Of a stretch of DNA of 64,000 nucleotides, positions 46,437-59,900 are shown piece by piece; position 1 is the first letter of the stretch; each line of letters opens with the position of its first letter. The stretch is taken from the NCBI RefSeq assembly GCF_003073045.1, contig NC_037593.1, positions 19,256,812-19,320,811 on the forward strand, in the 5' to 3' direction. This DNA comes from Pomacea canaliculata (Eukaryota; Mollusca; Gastropoda; Architaenioglossa; Ampullariidae). A program made the translations under genes and the position numbers. The notes beneath the pieces were generated by a model. It saw only the letters and a program-made list of their open reading frames with translations, did no database searches and had not been told where the DNA came from.

Positions 46437-49400
46437 TTGTAGTGGGAGTATCTGGTGAGTATCTGGTGACAACTCATTTATAGTAACTGTAAATCTGCTT
46501 TGTATGTGCGGACACCATTTAATGTGTGTGTGTGTTCGTGCGCGCGTGCAAGCTTAATATCCACTCACATTGTTTTCAGACAGCAAAATCTCTAAAATTA
46601 ACTTCACGCAAAATATCCAATATTTTTAATCACAACCATTGTTTTGGTACTTGATTTTTCATTAAGATTTGTGTACGAGTAACTGCATGTGACTTGAAAA
46701 TCTCTGCAGAAAACGATAGTTTCAACAGAAAACAGAGTTGAATCTAACCGTATACCGCCTCTTTTTAAGGTGTACAAAAATATATTCACCTTTATCCACT
46801 AATAACACAATTACAGAACGACTCTGACTGCCTGGAATGAACATTTTATTTAATTTCGGTCAAAAGCGGTCAGTATAGAAAGCGGAGCTCAACTTTGATT
46901 CTTCTGTCACCTTTTCCCTTCCCTAAGAAACCAGGTTACACAGGGACATTTTTCCAGCCAACAACCATCTCCTCTAAAGACAAGTGCACTAAAAAACCAA
47001 CAACCGTTATAAAATAAGTGCTGTTAAAAATAGCTGAGTGCTGTAGGTTTTTTGTTTGGTGGGTTTTATTGTTTGTTTGTTTTTGCAATGACTGGATAAA
47101 ACTCAGTGCAAAATATTATTTCCCCAAAACTGGACAAATAACCTGTTTTCATGATGGACTGCCACAAACATCATGAATAGAAGTCAAGCTCGTGACGTAA
47201 TGTTTGTACACATACTCCTAATTAGCATGTACTCTCAGCTCTCATATTGCCTGAGGCATTTGTGTATCCATTACAATCCTGAAGGCAGTATCCTTGTTCT
47301 CATTCTGTATATGGTGGTGGTTGCACTGGAAAGCAAACTCTTAGTGTTAGGTTTACTATAGGTCAAAGCATCAATACAAGGGGTCAGGAATGGATCACAA
47401 GACAAGATAAAGGGTTAATAGGCAGAAAAGCATGTCGACGTCATACGTTCCCGGTGGGTGGCAAACAGACGATATGCATATTTCATCGTTTTTGTACTGA
47501 GACATGCGGAGAAAGAAAAGTATGTAAGTAAAAAACGCTGCATATGTCAAAGAGTCCCGCTTTGCATAACAGGCATTTATGTCGTGGGTGAGTGTCTGTT
47601 TAATTTACATATTCTGTGAGCAAAACCTTTCACATGTCAGCTGCTCCTCTTTACCAGCTCTTAACATGAACTTTTCAAATATTCCCAGTAGCTTACCACA
47701 GTACGAATTTCGGTGTTTCAGACATCGAATCAAGATTGGAAATAACGTGAGGGTTGGTAGGCTAGAATAGGATTGCGTGAAAGAAAGAAATAAGAGTCGA
47801 ACAAAGGACGGCATGGAAGCTGTGAAAAGGAGAAATAAAAGGAAAGGGCCGCATAAAGTCGATTTTCTTCCTCTTCCGGACAGACACTATGTGGTGTATA
47901 ATACAAGCAGCGGTGATAACATGAGGGCGTGCTTAGCATAGACTATAATACATTATCTAAACACTGAGCGCCGTGCGTGTCTTCACTTCGTCACACACAC
48001 TGAGTGTCGCCTACCTGACTTGACGGGGCTACCCTGTCTTTCTTTTTTCTTTCTTTTTTTTTTCCCCTTTCCTTTCCTTTTTTTTTTTTTTTGTCTCGCC
48101 TGATGTCTTGTTTTGTCACTGGACTTCGTCTTGATGTTAGGGTCGTGCCTGCCACTAGATGTCTGGATGTGATGCTCCTTTGATCTGATCGCTGGCTTTT
48201 TTTTTTTTGACCGGGAGACATATGTCGACGCGGATCCACAGCCTTTCATTTGACTTCCCTTGATTTGTAGTTGCATGCGTGTGAGTTAGATAAAGTGAGG
48301 GAGATATTATATAGATTCTTCCTCCTACCGTATTAATCCTCCCAAATATATAGGGTGTACTTTTAGGAGTCACACAACTATGGTATCTTAATTCTCCTTT
48401 TAATTTCTTCTATGTAGTTCTTTTCTGTGAAGCTCGTTAAATTCGCTTGTGAAGGAAATGTGTTGTATAATGTGGTCTTCAGTGTTGCCGACTAGTCTCT
48501 CAGATGGTAGCGCAGTAAGTTGTCTGTGACCTTACAAACACTACAAAACTGAGTACATATATATTCCAGACATATTATAACTCAATACCATCGCAATCTT
48601 TCCGGTTAAGAAGAACACGTGGTCATTCTCTAAACTACTTTTTCTTCTCTTTGAGTAACCCTTTAAAGGAATTCTAAAGGCTTGTGATAAGGCTAGCTGT
48701 GGCGGCGGTCAAACGTTTCAAAAATATATTTAGTTACAATTACAGAGCACGAGAGCAAAACAGGAGAAATAAATGATTCGTTTCTCACTTAATTACTACT
48801 TATTAGCACTATTTCGGTTGCTGATGTTTATAAAGATTGAAAAAATCCGGTGAAATCGACCCTTGTGTCCTTCCGCCGAGTAACCACGATAGCTTCCAGA
48901 GATAGTCAAGCAGAGGAGTCTTCTTGTGATGTCAGAGTCTTCTTGTGACGTCAGTCTCTGACAGGAAGTGTCTGTATCTGTATCATTGCGAAGATTTGAC
49001 GTCGTCTGTTTACTCTATGACGCACTCTGTCTTTCGGAAACTGATGAAAATAAAATTTTGAATCTTTTCCATCTTTTAGTGGCAATCGGGTGCAGCACAT
49101 GCTGGAGGCATGGTTCTCACTATGGAAACCACACGTCATAGGGTCACGTGACGGAGAACGCGACTTCGTGGAAGCAAGAAAAGAGTCCCGTGTCATTTCT
49201 CTTATTAAACACAACATTCTACTAAAAACTTTCAACGTTTTCCACATGAACACACATATAAATAGACAAGATTCAAATTTATCCTACTCTTTACGCGATT
49301 CTAAGCACTTTAATTTTGCCGTTAGTCTAGAATACCTTTTTTGCTGCGGACAACACTCAGAATACTGTGTGCTGGGTGTTAATTCGAGACTCAAGGGACA

Positions 49401-52077
49401 CTGCGTGAAGCGAAGGGGTTAGGTTGTGTGTGTGAGAGAGAGAGGGGGGAGGGGAGGTTAAAGGTCACGTAAACACCTTGTCCGGGCATTTGATTGGCGT
49501 TACCCAGGCGCTGCTCTTCTGGAAGCGTATGATAAATGCGTGGAAATGAAGTTTTCGCTCAGATTGTTCGTGCAACAGTTCTTCTGTCTTCCAATTCAAA
49601 GGGGTAACGTGGAAAGCATGTGATAAAAGCATCTGTCGCAAAGAAAGAAGACCCTAATTACATAGGAGCAGTACGGTAAGTTAATTTCATCTGTCTCTCT
49701 TACCCCCCCCCCCATTTTTGGTATGCACTGTAACCTCGTTCTAGCTGATAAGATTATTTAATAGCACTATGATATTTATGTTTAGTCGTTTGAACATCCT
49801 GATAATAACATCTCTCTATAGCTGTGTATCACTTTTGCTGAACTCGAGCTATTCATGTTGTAAGCGTTTATTGAGCAGAATTCACAAATATTTGGCAGTT
49901 TATGGTGCTGCTGTTATAAAGTGTCACAATCTGTTTTTGTTACGACGACAGAACAGACTTTAGCTGTTAAGACTCGTACAGCTTTCCACTAAAGCACGGC
50001 TGTAGAGCATGGCTGTCCTCTACACAATTTAATGAGGAAGAGGAGGAGGATGTCAGGGAAGTCTCTTTCGAACGCTTTCCTATGTTCTATATTAGAGAAC
50101 TATCCGTTGTTTCTTGTCAAGCAGTAGGCTTTTTCTTTACAGATTCTCCAGCACTTCTGCGAAAATAAATGCTTATTTTTTAAAGTTTCTTTATCACGGG
50201 CGCATATTTGATTTTAAGACATCACTAGTCTACTGACAGCATTTGGAGACGACCATGTTGCATAATCGTCCCTTACCCCTGTTTACACTATTGATAAGAC
50301 AATGGGGCTGTAATTATGAAGCGAGAGTAAATCGTTTCCTCAGGACAAAATAGGAACTCAAGGAAAAGCATCTATTTCCGAAGTTATAAAGCTATCTTCA
50401 GACCCCGCGGACACCATTTTATACTTCTTGAAGGGAATCTTTAGCAACGCCTGATAACCGAGGCTCAAGGAGTAAAACATCATCTGAGCAGTCTAGACAT
50501 CGCTGTATGAATTCGTAATCAAGACGCTTGTCCTCGAGTTTCCCATGTTACCCCTCGGCAACGACTTGTCCTCGCTTGACAGCTACAGCCCCTGCACATC
50601 ACATGTTATAGTTTGGCTGTAAAAATGCCCTGCTCTTGCGAGTTCTTTTTATGCAATTCAGTGCTCCGAGTTCTCGGCCATGGGAGACACATCTCCTTCA
50701 CACAAATCACCTCCGTGTTGTACGTCCCTCCTGTCATTTACTGACTTTACGTCACCGTCACGGGGGCAATCAATCAAACGCTGGAGCTGCCAAACTCGTT
50801 TTTCTTTCTGTTCTCTCCTCTCCCAACCTATACCGTACACCATTCTCAGCAAGGCTGGACTGTCTCAAACATTCAGTTTAATTTGCGAGGTAGCCATAGT
50901 TTTGCACAGCATTTCTGCTTTAATTGAAATATTACAGCTTGAGATCCGTAACATGCAGCCACGCTGTCCAACTGAAGAATCCTAGACAAACACAGAAAGA
51001 CAGCATCAAGTAAAGTTTTTAATTTTGTTTTCTTTTTCATTGCTGACCTCAACCTTCTAAGATTTCTTATTATTTGCTCATCGGGGGAGGTAGGGAACAA
51101 AGAGAGGGATAAATGGGAGAGGGGGTGAATGGAGAGAGGACCCGACACACTAGCTTGTGGACATTTATAAATGAGCACATCTGCTGACGCAGTGTTTTAG
51201 TGTGCGCACACCTCTGTAGGGGTTTACAGCACGTTTGCTCGACTTCAAAATCTTTCAACGGGCAAAATACGCACCTGTTTCGCAGCTGACTGACATAGAG
51301 CAGTGATTAATGCTCACCTTTTATTCTCTCGACACCAGTTTCCAAAAAAGAGTTTGGTCTATTCAGCAATGTCTTTCACTGACATTTGCGCCAATGTGAC
51401 GAATACAATCAGTGATTCAAATAAAATTCGAATCTTCAAGAAACGTATGTCTGCCAAGAATCAAGTAAATCGTGTGAAATACATAAAATACGTGTCACAC
51501 AATGACAGCTGACAGTATTTGCATGTGTGATTGTTTAGCCTTCAGTATCTACCTCCGGTGCTGGTGGGCGGGCAGGTAAAGTCTTTGAACGTAATCCGTG
51601 TCCTTTGGCTGGCCTTAACAGCAGCTACCTGTAAATAATGGGGGACTGAGCGGAGCAACAGCAAAACGAAAGGAGACCTGTATCTAATTTTTCAGACAGG
51701 AGTGATCCATGTCCTCGGTACACCTGACACTGCTCCATTCTTCGCCCCTTGTTAGGGGTCGGTGCGAGGCTGTCCTTGAGATTTAAGAAAGGTGACGTGC
51801 GAGAAAATACATCAAGAAGCCACGAGTGATCCACCCCGATCACTGATGCTTTACTCTCATCTTATCCTCCACCACTCAGCCTGTCAAATACTAGTGTTCA
51901 AGACTGTGGGCTTAGTACAACCAGTTGCTTGTGAGACAGTCAAGTGAGTCAACATATTGTGTTTGTAATTTAAAAAATCTCAATACGAACACGAATATGT
52001 CAAACTATTACAGTTATCCAACATTTTTGTTCAAATCGTTATAAAAGACACTTCTTTGCCCTTAGTGATGATTTCCT
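46437..52077. other. Gene desert, part 1
   Basis: About 5.6 kb in which every open frame is short and without family resemblance. Visible items are a pyrimidine-rich tract at about 48036-48092, a G-rich run near 49442-49455 and a perfect GTCACGTGAC palindrome at 49143-49152. It may hold distal regulatory DNA of SLC34, but nothing shows this directly. Confidence 0.35.
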
Positions 52078-52120
52078 AGGCGTCCCGGTGGCACAACGGT
52101 TAGCGCCTGTCACCAATCCT
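52078..52120 (+). mobile_element. tRNA-SINE head, truncated
   Basis: GGCGTCCCGGTGGCACAACG followed by GTTAGCGCCTGTCACCAAT matches the head of the SINE at 41895-42070 (there on minus) with one or two changes. The homology stops after about 40 nt. Confidence 0.75.
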
Positions 52121-53033
52121 TGTGACTAATACCTTTCAATCAGTAATTCTTGGGCCAATTCCTCAGACTAAAATTTAAATGGCTCTAACAACTGACAGGG
52201 AGGACTTCACTAGTCACCCTTAAATGCGAAACACTAGTTTTCTAGCCAGACTAATAAATTACAGAGAAACCATCAAGATCCGGTTCATGTTCGGTATACC
52301 AGAAAATTTCACACTTAATTCACCTCGTTTATACGACACAGAGACAAAATGTAAGATACTTTTCAACTGACGTTTGTTGCTTTGCTGCTTAGGAAAGGAA
52401 CAAAAAGGAAAAGAAACAGGGGAACAAAATTAGCAGTGAAGAAAAAGTTGAAGAGAAAAATTGCCTGCACAGTTAACAAAAGGTTTTTGAAATCGCTTTG
52501 CAAAACATATTTTTCATATGTCAGTCAAGCCATGACATCAAACGCTGCATAAATCAACACTGGTAATGCTTTTTGTTACAGTTGTTGAAAAAATATACTG
52601 GCGAACTTTTGAGGTGGACCAGATCGGTTTGTAAGGCTATTCACTGTATAAATGGTTTTAAAGAATTCAGAAACCATCGCATTTACTGTTTTCGTGGGGA
52701 TAGTTCTGTTTTCATGCGGTTTTGAAGCGCTTGCTTCGACACAAATTTAGAGATGTAATCACTATGGTGGACCCCGACATGTCAATACCTCTCATACTGT
52801 TTGCACCTTTCACATGTTTACAAGGCAATGATGTACAGCAGTTTTCCTCGAGCACCCATAGAGATAACAACAACAACAGGAACAGGTTATTTCTGACCTT
52901 ACGTAGCATGATTAGCAATGTCTGTATTTAGTAAATAGGAAATACCTGATGCTGTCACGTGCAGGAGTGATTCACGCGATCTGTCTCGACACACGTAGCT
53001 CGGACACATAAACTCTGACATAGGTGACAACAG

Positions 53034-53215
53034 ATGTCTCTCTCTCATACACAGGCGCGCGCACACCTCCCCCCTCCATATACACGTACACCCATACACT
53101 CTCATATAATAAGCGCACACTTTCTCGCGTACACATACACACATTCACCCACATATATACACACACACACACATATGTCTACGCGCATACTCGCACGTAC
53201 ACGCACACCACACAT
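53034..53215. repeat. CA-rich microsatellite region
   Basis: Impure (CA)n/(CACACG)n/(TACACA)n over about 180 nt. The open frames across it on both strands are repeat artefacts. Confidence 0.85.
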
Positions 53216-56200
53216 ACTACTTACCACAATGGCACTAATTTTTATAAATGAGATGCAAATAAACACAAACAACATAAACATAATGAAGGCCATCGAAACA
53301 GTTCTTTCTCTCCGCATGACTGGCTCCGGAGCTTACCCCTAAACACGCAAGACGCTCGATGGATGAAGGGTCAAGGCTCTGTGTACGTCTTCGAGCACCT
53401 GCCACAAAAGAAGCAAGAACTGGAGCACACTTTCTTTGTCACATTATCTCTTCCGACAAGTTTTAAAGAGTGCAACCAGTTTATATATAAGACCAGTATT
53501 GTCATGAATTTTTGCTCTTGACGACAAAGTACATCATATCCCAAAAACTTTGTAAAAGTTCTGCACCATATCATGATAGCGACAATCTGTGGACTTGATT
53601 GCTGTCTTGAAATAAGGTCATTTTAAAGATTATAATTGCACGAAGACAGCTAAGATTTTTTATGCTATGGAAGTCATTAGAGTCACCCACGTTGACCTTA
53701 CGCTTTTACCACGCTCCCGCACCTTCCTTACCTTTACCCCCACCATACCACTACCCGGGTGGATAGATAAAGAATATTTCACGTCAAGACAAAAGTAATG
53801 GCAAGAAGTGCGAAATAAAATTTAAAAAAAAAGAAACTGCTAGCTCCGTATGTCAGTTTCACCTCCCTTTCGTTGTGTCGTCCGTTCTCCAGTACTTATT
53901 CACTCATTATCTATTGTTATGTCAGTCGTCATTCTGTCGCTTCGTGCTAGCCATTACTTTAATTCCCCTGTTACAATTCTTTCCGAATATACGGATATTA
54001 TGGGATATATTTTCTAGGGTCATGGCTGGATCATGTGACCAGAGGTGTGGGGCAGACGTGTACCGTAGCCGAGCCTCACGTGACGGTAGTGTTATGTGTG
54101 GCGTGCAGCAACACGGAGTGTACAACTGCTGTTGTTTTGAACCACCTGATAAAGATTCGGGGTCATGCATAATGCCAAATCTGTTTACCAACGTCTACAA
54201 TGTCTATAAATAGTTTTTTAAAAAGAAAAGAAAATATGCTTTAAAATGGTATTGACAAAACAGGAACCAAAACCGTATACGACTGACTTATGGTGTATGG
54301 GCAATAATTAAGTGACAGGATTTACAGTTTACTGCTGTCATTTTCAGCAAGACATTTCTTTGAAACAGTGCTACTTACAACAGTAGGAAAGTATGGCATA
54401 GATAATGCAGCTTACCAGAAGAAAGTGTTTCTGTTTTTCATGTTGGCGAGGGACATGTATTTTAATCTTGGGCTGACGTGTTTCAGATATATCTCCCTTC
54501 TAGGCTCTTCGTTTTATCCCAGTCTCACCAAAAAGACGCTAAATTGTTAATTCCTTTTCACTTTCTGTCTTCTGATTTTTTTCTCTTCCGTGCCGATGAA
54601 GTAGTTCGAATTTTGCTGCTGTATAATGCGTTTCTCCCACAAAAATAGTTTATTATTAATAATAATAATCGCTAAAAATATGGACAGTCTTACATGTTTT
54701 GCATGTTTTCATTTTAACTTAAAAGAATGATAGCTTAGATTCTTTGCTGCCCTGTTTACAATATCAATATTTTTTTCTTCCACCCGTCTGTAATCCCCAT
54801 AGAGGTGTAGAGGCATTACATGATAATACTGTAATAGCTCCTTTCTCCAGCAACAACAGGACTCAAAGCACTTTACAGTAATAAGAGTGCACCTGTATAG
54901 AATTCTTCCCTGTTGAAAGGCAAGTCCAGTGCACTTCACAGAATGATCAATTAACAGTCCAATGAAGAAACAAAGCACGAAGATGATTCGGTGATGTGAC
55001 ACAATAACACACAAAGATAAAGAGAAGACAACAAATGTAAACGTAGCTCACTATCAGCGTGCAGTTGTCCATTTCGCTATGCCAAACATCTTCCGATGCC
55101 CCTGTTGTAAAAAAAGTCTTGTGAATGTCAAAACCTAGATAAACACTGTATTAAGGCCAAATTTACGATGTTTTCTTTGTCTGTTTACACTCAGTCTTAG
55201 TGGTTGCTGGACGTCCTGAGAAGATCGCAGATGGCTTTCTCACTTGAATCGTATTCATTCCTTCACTAAATTTAATATCTTTGAAGGCCTAATTAATTTT
55301 TTTGTTTCCATTGTCTGAAAGGATCTTTATTTTTGACATGGTTAGATTTGATAAAATAATAACCAAATTATTCAAGACTATTTTAAGCATTAAAAGTCCT
55401 AAACTTATGTCTCTCAAAGTCCTGATAATGACCATTCTCATGTTACCTGACTGCTTCAAAACTCATGCAGTACTTTCAAAAAATTGAATATAGTGGAGTG
55501 TTTTGACCACCTAGTAAACAATTATTGGCAACAAACTGTAATAGTTGCCATACCATTCTACTAATTATGTCGCACAGCTACACTATAGTTAAGTTACGAG
55601 GTTGAATGTTTTTTTCTTCCGCCATATTTGAGGTTCCCGGATGTTTGTGACTCTACCTCTGCAGGGTGTACACGCAGGCACCTTTGTATTGCTCATGTCT
55701 TCCATTCGGAAATCCCTGCACTGCGCAAGCACAACTATTCCTTTTACCTAAGCGTGCACCCCATATCTATATCCTCCCCCTAAACAATGCGCTTATGCAA
55801 AAACAAGATTTACGGTCAACAACTAAACATCCGCTTCACGTTGGCTATGTAGGGTGACATATTGCCACGATGTGTTCTCGGAAGCCGCTTGATTAAGACA
55901 TCCTGTTGTGGCCAGAGTTTTAGACAGAGTATTCGGAGTGAAGTCGGATCCTATCTGCTGAGTCCGGTTTGGCTCCTGCCAACTCACCCGTTCCGACTGA
56001 TAGGTCAGGTAATAGTGGCGACTCAATGGTCCAATGGGGGGCACTGACCATCCCTTGACCGTGACGGATCGGTCATCATCATCAAAGGATCCGTCTCCGC
56101 TGGTTTTTTGCATCCCTCTCTCTGTCTGCCAGCACAGTCAATGATCCTCGTGTCATAGAAGCTGCGGTTTCCCCACTCACTTCGTGTCCAGCTGAGTGAC

Positions 56201-56997
56201 AGGTACTCCTCAGACCTGCCACGTGTTTGTCGTGTTTATCATCTGTCGTCCTCGGTGACCGCCGGAATCGAGGCCGCACTAGCTTTTCTCTTTCCCCTCT
56301 CCACTACCTGCATGGCCGCAGCACAAACACTTTCTCTGCACACTGCCCTCCGCCGCTGCACCTTACAAAAAAGTGCAGTGCACACGACTTTTCTTGCCCC
56401 AGCCAGGGTGTCACGCTTGTGGGAAAGCCAATCTTACCTTTTAAACACCAAGGACGCATTTTTCGCTGCTGATCTCGTGCACACCTACATGCTGGCTTTT
56501 GAGCTTTCGGAGGCACATATTATGTTAAGCTTCTCTCGGCGTGGCCTGCAGATAGATACATGAGTACACGAACTCTCCCTCCCAGCTTTGTCTCATCCTG
56601 GATCCTGCAGGTGCGACACAGGAAAATCTTCTGACGTCACGCTGTGGGGACAGCCCTCCATCACGAGCCTGTCATCAGTGGCCGCTGTTTCAACTCGTGT
56701 TTATAGTGAACAGTTCATTGACACTGACTGGTCAGACTTCACGAGGTTCGGATAAATCCCATCAGAACCCATACCTATGTGTTTTCAGGGCTGAGCAAGG
56801 CTACCGCCGTTACAGTTTTGTGTGTTGCTCGAGTGTAATAATTTTTTTTAAATTGACAAAACAGGATATTTGATTGATTTGCGGAATGAGAAAAAAGGCC
56901 TAGCTGACCCAGCAGGGATTTTCACGACAAACAAACCGCTCTCTCATACTGTGTCCTGCACTAACAAGTCAGTGTTGTCTCTCACCAGAAAGCAAAC
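53216..56997. other. Gene desert, part 2, up to SLC34
   Basis: No supported multi-exon gene. It contains one small Cys-rich frame (54022-54213, listed separately). An acceptor-like CTCTCTCACCAG directly before the SLC34 ATG implies that a SLC34 5' UTR exon lies somewhere in or beyond this stretch; I could not place it. Confidence 0.35.
54022..54213 (+). CDS. Small Cys-rich open frame, doubtful exon
   Basis: A 63-codon frame starting MAGSCDQRCGADVYRS. It holds seven cysteines, including a CCC triplet, and ends in TAG. An acceptor-like TATATTTTCTAG precedes it by 4 nt, so it could be a terminal exon of a secreted protein. No signal peptide or partner exon was found and no family is recognised. 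Chance is a real alternative. Confidence 0.2.
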   Translation: MAGSCDQRCGADVYRSRASRDGSVMCGVQQHGVYNCCCFEPPDKDSGSCIMPNLFTNVYNVYK

Positions 56998-59900
56998 ATG
57001 GAAAATCCGGCCTACGGTGGAGATGGAGATGAAAGCAACGTTCCTGTAAGTACCTCTCACTCTTTCACATTTAACATAAGAAGAAGAAAGATCACACTGT
57101 TTGCCAATCACTCACTCTTGCAGCACCACTTCAAGGAGTGCGCATGCCAGTACTCAAGCACGCATAAACAAAAACAAAACACATCCACTTTATATATGAA
57201 CACATTATGCATATAAGAATAAGAAAATACATATATTAAAAGATAATTTACGAAAATGTTTAATTCTTGAGATGTGTAATTTTTCCTCTCTTTTTCAAAG
57301 AACTACCAATAAAAGTTTTAACTAAATATCGTATATATTCCCTAAGACCAGCCCGCCTGCGCAAATAACAAGAGGTATCGTCTTCTCGTTTCTAGGCACT
57401 CATGCTGTTAAAACATGTAGACACGAATGAACAAAAGGACAAGCGTGGGTTTTTTTTCTGAAATGCAAAATGAAGCCAGTAACGAAGGCAGACAGTCGTG
57501 ACAGAAGCTCTTTGTTTCCTTTCTCTCCTGTGGACTCCACATCTCTCCGCGAGTTTTTATGCTCATGCACTTTATGTTTTTCCCTACAGTACATACATCA
57601 ACGTCATCTTCCCTTCAACATTTTAAATGAGAATGAGCACGGTTAGAATTTATATCCGAGCCTCGAAAGGAGTGCAGAAAGGATTGGAAAATATATAAAT
57701 TAACTGTATTATTACGTGATTTAGAAGCCTCACAAAATTGACCAGAATTTTCGGAAGTCTTAATTTGCAGACACTATTCTCAATATACATAAGCAACACA
57801 TACCACAGAAACCTCCACTTTATTTCGGAGCCTCAGTTTAGTGGTAGAGGTGATAGACAACTGCTAAGCTGAGAGGAAAATAATTAAAATAATGAAATGG
57901 GCAAGTGTAATAATTGCTTTCAATGTTCCACCCTCAAACGACAGAGAGTCACGACTGTCTGTTTGTTCACTTGTTTATGTGCATGATTGCTGGCCTGCTT
58001 CTTTTCGTCCCTCCTTGCTTATCTCACTCCCCCAGCCCCTTAGTTCCTGCTCTTTGCAAGCGGAATGTCAAGGATCTGGTGTGCTGTCCGTGACTAACTT
58101 TGTGAAGGTTCTGTCGTCTACAGGTGGTGACGATAGAGAACGGGATACCTTGTTCGATGCCAGAGGGAGAGAAAGAGGAAGATGACCCATGGAAGGTGAC
58201 CAGTCTAAAGATGGATTACGTCCCTTGGAAATGTAAGCATCAACACTTATGATCCCGTCAATCGTACTGACTGTAGCCTTGACCCGGGCTTTCGTCAACA
58301 TAGTTTTGGTGACATAGTAAATATCACTTCACCTGTCTGGTTACGTTGGAGAGTGGGGGAGGTAACTTTCAAAAACTGTTGACATTCGGTACACTCTTAT
58401 TTTTCTTCTGGAGCACTGGGAGGTCAATGTGCACCTGCACGTATATACCCCGCAATCCAGGACCTTGAACACAGTCACACTCCAAACATAAACAACTCGT
58501 TTCCCATATCTAAACTGGTCAAAGCTGGTATTTGTATTTGACTCTCTTTTTTTGCCTGAACAACATAAATATACTTTCGCGACCACGTAATCGGGTGCAA
58601 AGGGGATGGAGGTGGATGCCAACATTCAGCAAATTAAAAGCAAACAGGAAGAAGGCACAGATACCTACTTAGGAACAGCAACTAGTCATCTAAAAGCTAA
58701 TGACCTTTGCATCCTTTAATCCTGTCTGAACCCCTTTGATTCTTCCAGGAACTGTGATATCTACGATATACATTGTGTTACATTTTGCAAAACATTCATA
58801 TATTATATATAACATATTAATTTGTCATATATTGTTAGGGACACTGACAGGTGGTGTCTCTCACACATAGAGTTACTCGCGCGTTCTTATCACAAACCAA
58901 AAATTCGCTGTAGACTGTCTAAACACACAATATATACATTTATAGATAATTTCTGGTCCCATGACACATATTAAAACACACACACATATTCACAACTAAT
59001 AGTCCTAGGGGTCACGGCCGCCTAACTAGCACAAAGCAAAAAATATATCAACACGTAAACACCTGAGATACGGTAAATGCATTAGATATTAATACAAAGA
59101 TTTAAAAGAAAAAAAAAAACCTTTCATACAGCCACTTAAAAATCCGTTGAGGTCTTCACAGCCGTCTTGGGTACGTTGTATAGAAAAATTAAAAACAGCA
59201 TAAGTAATCTGGTATCCAATGGAATCCACACCGCAATTGAATAAAAGTCAGACGAAAACCCCAGAGTGGCTTCTGAGAAGTTGGGGGGAGGTAAACTCAG
59301 CACACGGCAGTTACATTAAAGTCAGGCGAAAACCACACAGTCGCTTCATGCACCAGTTAAAAGTTAGCAAAAAAAAAACCAAAAAACAAAAAAACTGTAT
59401 TGTCAACCCAGACAAGGAAGATTGATTAAAAATATAGCACACAGCAGGTAAGTTTCACAGACGCTTCTCATTTACTTTCACTTCTCCTGTCCTCTCTTCC
59501 CCTTGTCTTATCTCCATCTTTCTTACCCGCTCTAACGCCGATTTACTTTTTCGTCATAAAAATTTACGACATTATCATAAAGGAAGAAAACTACGACCGA
59601 TTTACGTTAGCTACTTTCATTTTCATGTCACGTTACACACGTCCATGACATATATAACATATTAATTCAAAATATTTCTGCAGCCCTAACAGCATGGGAG
59701 AAGCTCAAACGGACGATCGGCTACTTCATCAAAATTGCCCTCGTTCTCGGATTTCTCTACCTCTTTATCTGCTCTCTAGATTTCCTGAGCTCCGCATTCA
59801 GGCTTCTAGGAGGTAAGTGAAATTACAACATGAAATCTTTGCACCGATTTTTGTCTTGATCAGAACAGTTGAACATACGGGGGAGTAACTTGAGCTTCTC

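Noticed and set aside
53024-53342. Open frames across the CA-rich repeat
   Set aside because: Thr/His/Tyr repeats dictated by the microsatellite on both strands.
56227-56563. Plus-strand frames of 81-102 codons before SLC34
   Set aside because: No start context, splice pairing or family resemblance; overlapping frames in all phases.
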